Shown here piece after piece: positions 63,718 to 64,000 of a stretch of DNA of 64,000 bases. The notes under the pieces are model-generated. The model saw only the letters and a program-made list of their open reading frames with translations. It had not been told where the DNA came from and searched no databases. Where the stretch lies: NCBI GenBank assembly GCA_036336695.1, contig JAYZFQ010000128.1:1-64000 (forward strand), read 5' to 3'. The DNA comes from GCA-2729515 sp036336695. GTDB lineage: Bacteria; Myxococcota_A; UBA9160; SMWR01. Position numbers and translations under genes: made by a program. The stretch's first letter is position 1. The number at the start of each line of letters is the position of its first letter.

Positions 63718-63780
63718 CGCTCGGCCTCTCCGGTACCGCGCGGGTTGCGCGCCGCGGCCTCGGCGATCACCCGGGGGTAC
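63668..63780. repeat. 71-bp-offset copies of the acyl-CoA ligase 5' end
   Basis: Bases 63697-63702 and 63768-63773 are the same CACCCG, and the 45 bases around each are about three-quarters identical. On the minus strand the gene copy reads RVVAENAARDP and the outside copy RVIAEAAARNP. The outside copy lies between the SRPBCC gene end and the ligase start. Confidence 0.65.
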
Positions 63781-64000
63781 CCAGGAGGAGCGCACGGATC
63801 GTGCGTTCCCGGTGATCGAAGATCCGCTCGAGTTGGCGACGCACGATCGGACGCGCCACTTCGCCAAAGGGCGGCAGCGGCAGGGACCAGTCGACTTCGT
63901 CCTCGACCTCGGTACCGCCCGGGACTTCCCGGAAACGGTGCGTGTGCACCCAGCTTCGATAGGGCCCGCGGACCTGTTCGTCGACGAAGGATGCCTCCGG
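63767..64000 (-). CDS. SRPBCC-superfamily protein, 5' end outside the window
   Basis: The C-terminal 77 residues are visible: DEQVRGPYRSWVHTHRFREVPGG, TEVEDEVDWSLPLPPFG, and RRQLERIFDHRERTIRALL are typical of START/SRPBCC ligand-binding proteins of the kind often annotated as ligand-binding SRPBCC. The frame is open to the edge of the window. It would bind a hydrophobic ligand; no target is clear. Its stop overlaps the outside copy of the ligase 5'-end repeat, 49 bases before the ligase ATG. Confidence 0.78.
   Translation of the reverse strand, partial: PEASFVDEQVRGPYRSWVHTHRFREVPGGTEVEDEVDWSLPLPPFGEVARPIVRRQLERIFDHRERTIRALLLGTPG

Overview
The window is 64 kb of very GC-rich, gene-dense chromosomal DNA from a Gram-negative bacterium. 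Evidence for an outer membrane is the Mla phospholipid-transport operon with its lipoprotein MlaA, a Prc/Tsp tail-specific protease and an HpnN-like RND exporter. AddAB recombination enzymes, cobalamin-dependent MetH, bacterioferritin with Bfd, an F420-type LLM oxidoreductase, several SDR enzymes and an acyl-CoA carboxylase beta subunit would fit a deltaproteobacterial-type lineage (Myxococcota, Binatota or Desulfobacterota relatives). This placement is inference from gene content and GC only. There are about 60 genes, no gap over 300 bases, and no rRNA, tRNA, CRISPR array, insertion sequence or prophage that I could recognise. GTG and TTG starts are common, and many neighbours overlap by 1-4 bases.

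Layout. 1-10 kb: a partial gene, a membrane-anchored AlkP-superfamily protein, an EamA transporter, an acyl-CoA carboxylase beta subunit ending in a 37-bp triple repeat, a rhomboid-like protein lacking the catalytic His, a PHP-domain lipoprotein and a MAPEG protein. 10-20 kb: asnS coupled to an aldehyde dehydrogenase, then addA and addB. 20-21.5 kb: an iron-storage group (bfd, bfr and a TerB-like protein). 21-36 kb: many single metabolic genes, including a DUF362 protein, a cyclophilin, two unrelated gamma-glutamylcyclotransferases, an aminotransferase, two class I amidotransferases, a HypE-like protein, an HpnN-like exporter, SDRs and an LLM oxidoreductase. 36-52 kb: apaG, ahcY, a desaturase, prc, a PfkB kinase, a degenerate sensor-like protein, enoyl-CoA hydratase, rarD, a HAD hydrolase and metH. 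52-57 kb: an HxlR regulator with an SDR, then mlaF-E-D-A-C. 57-64 kb: a SMUG1-type uracil-DNA glycosylase coupled to an alkaline phosphatase, a repeat protein, a nucleotidyltransferase coupled to a galacturonokinase-like kinase, an acyl-CoA ligase and a partial SRPBCC gene.

Functional links. ahcY and metH are the two main steps of the S-adenosylmethionine/homocysteine cycle. They lie 11 kb apart, and both have TTAATC facing GAT(T/A)AA elements in their promoter regions, which suggests one regulator. bfd and bfr form an iron store-and-release pair with AT-rich candidate operators. The five mla genes encode inner-membrane, periplasmic and outer-membrane parts of one lipid-transport route. The kinase and nucleotidyltransferase look like a two-step sugar (perhaps uronic acid) activation cassette.

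The least expected signals are: tandem 'echoes' of gene ends (37-bp triple repeat at the carboxylase stop; 71-bp-offset copies at both ends of the acyl-CoA ligase); a rhomboid with Leu in place of the catalytic His; a bacterioferritin with both ferroxidase His ligands replaced; a degenerate sensor kinase; and TAnnnT -10 hexamers placed so close to start codons that leaderless transcripts are likely. I did not find a clear new defence or biosynthetic system.
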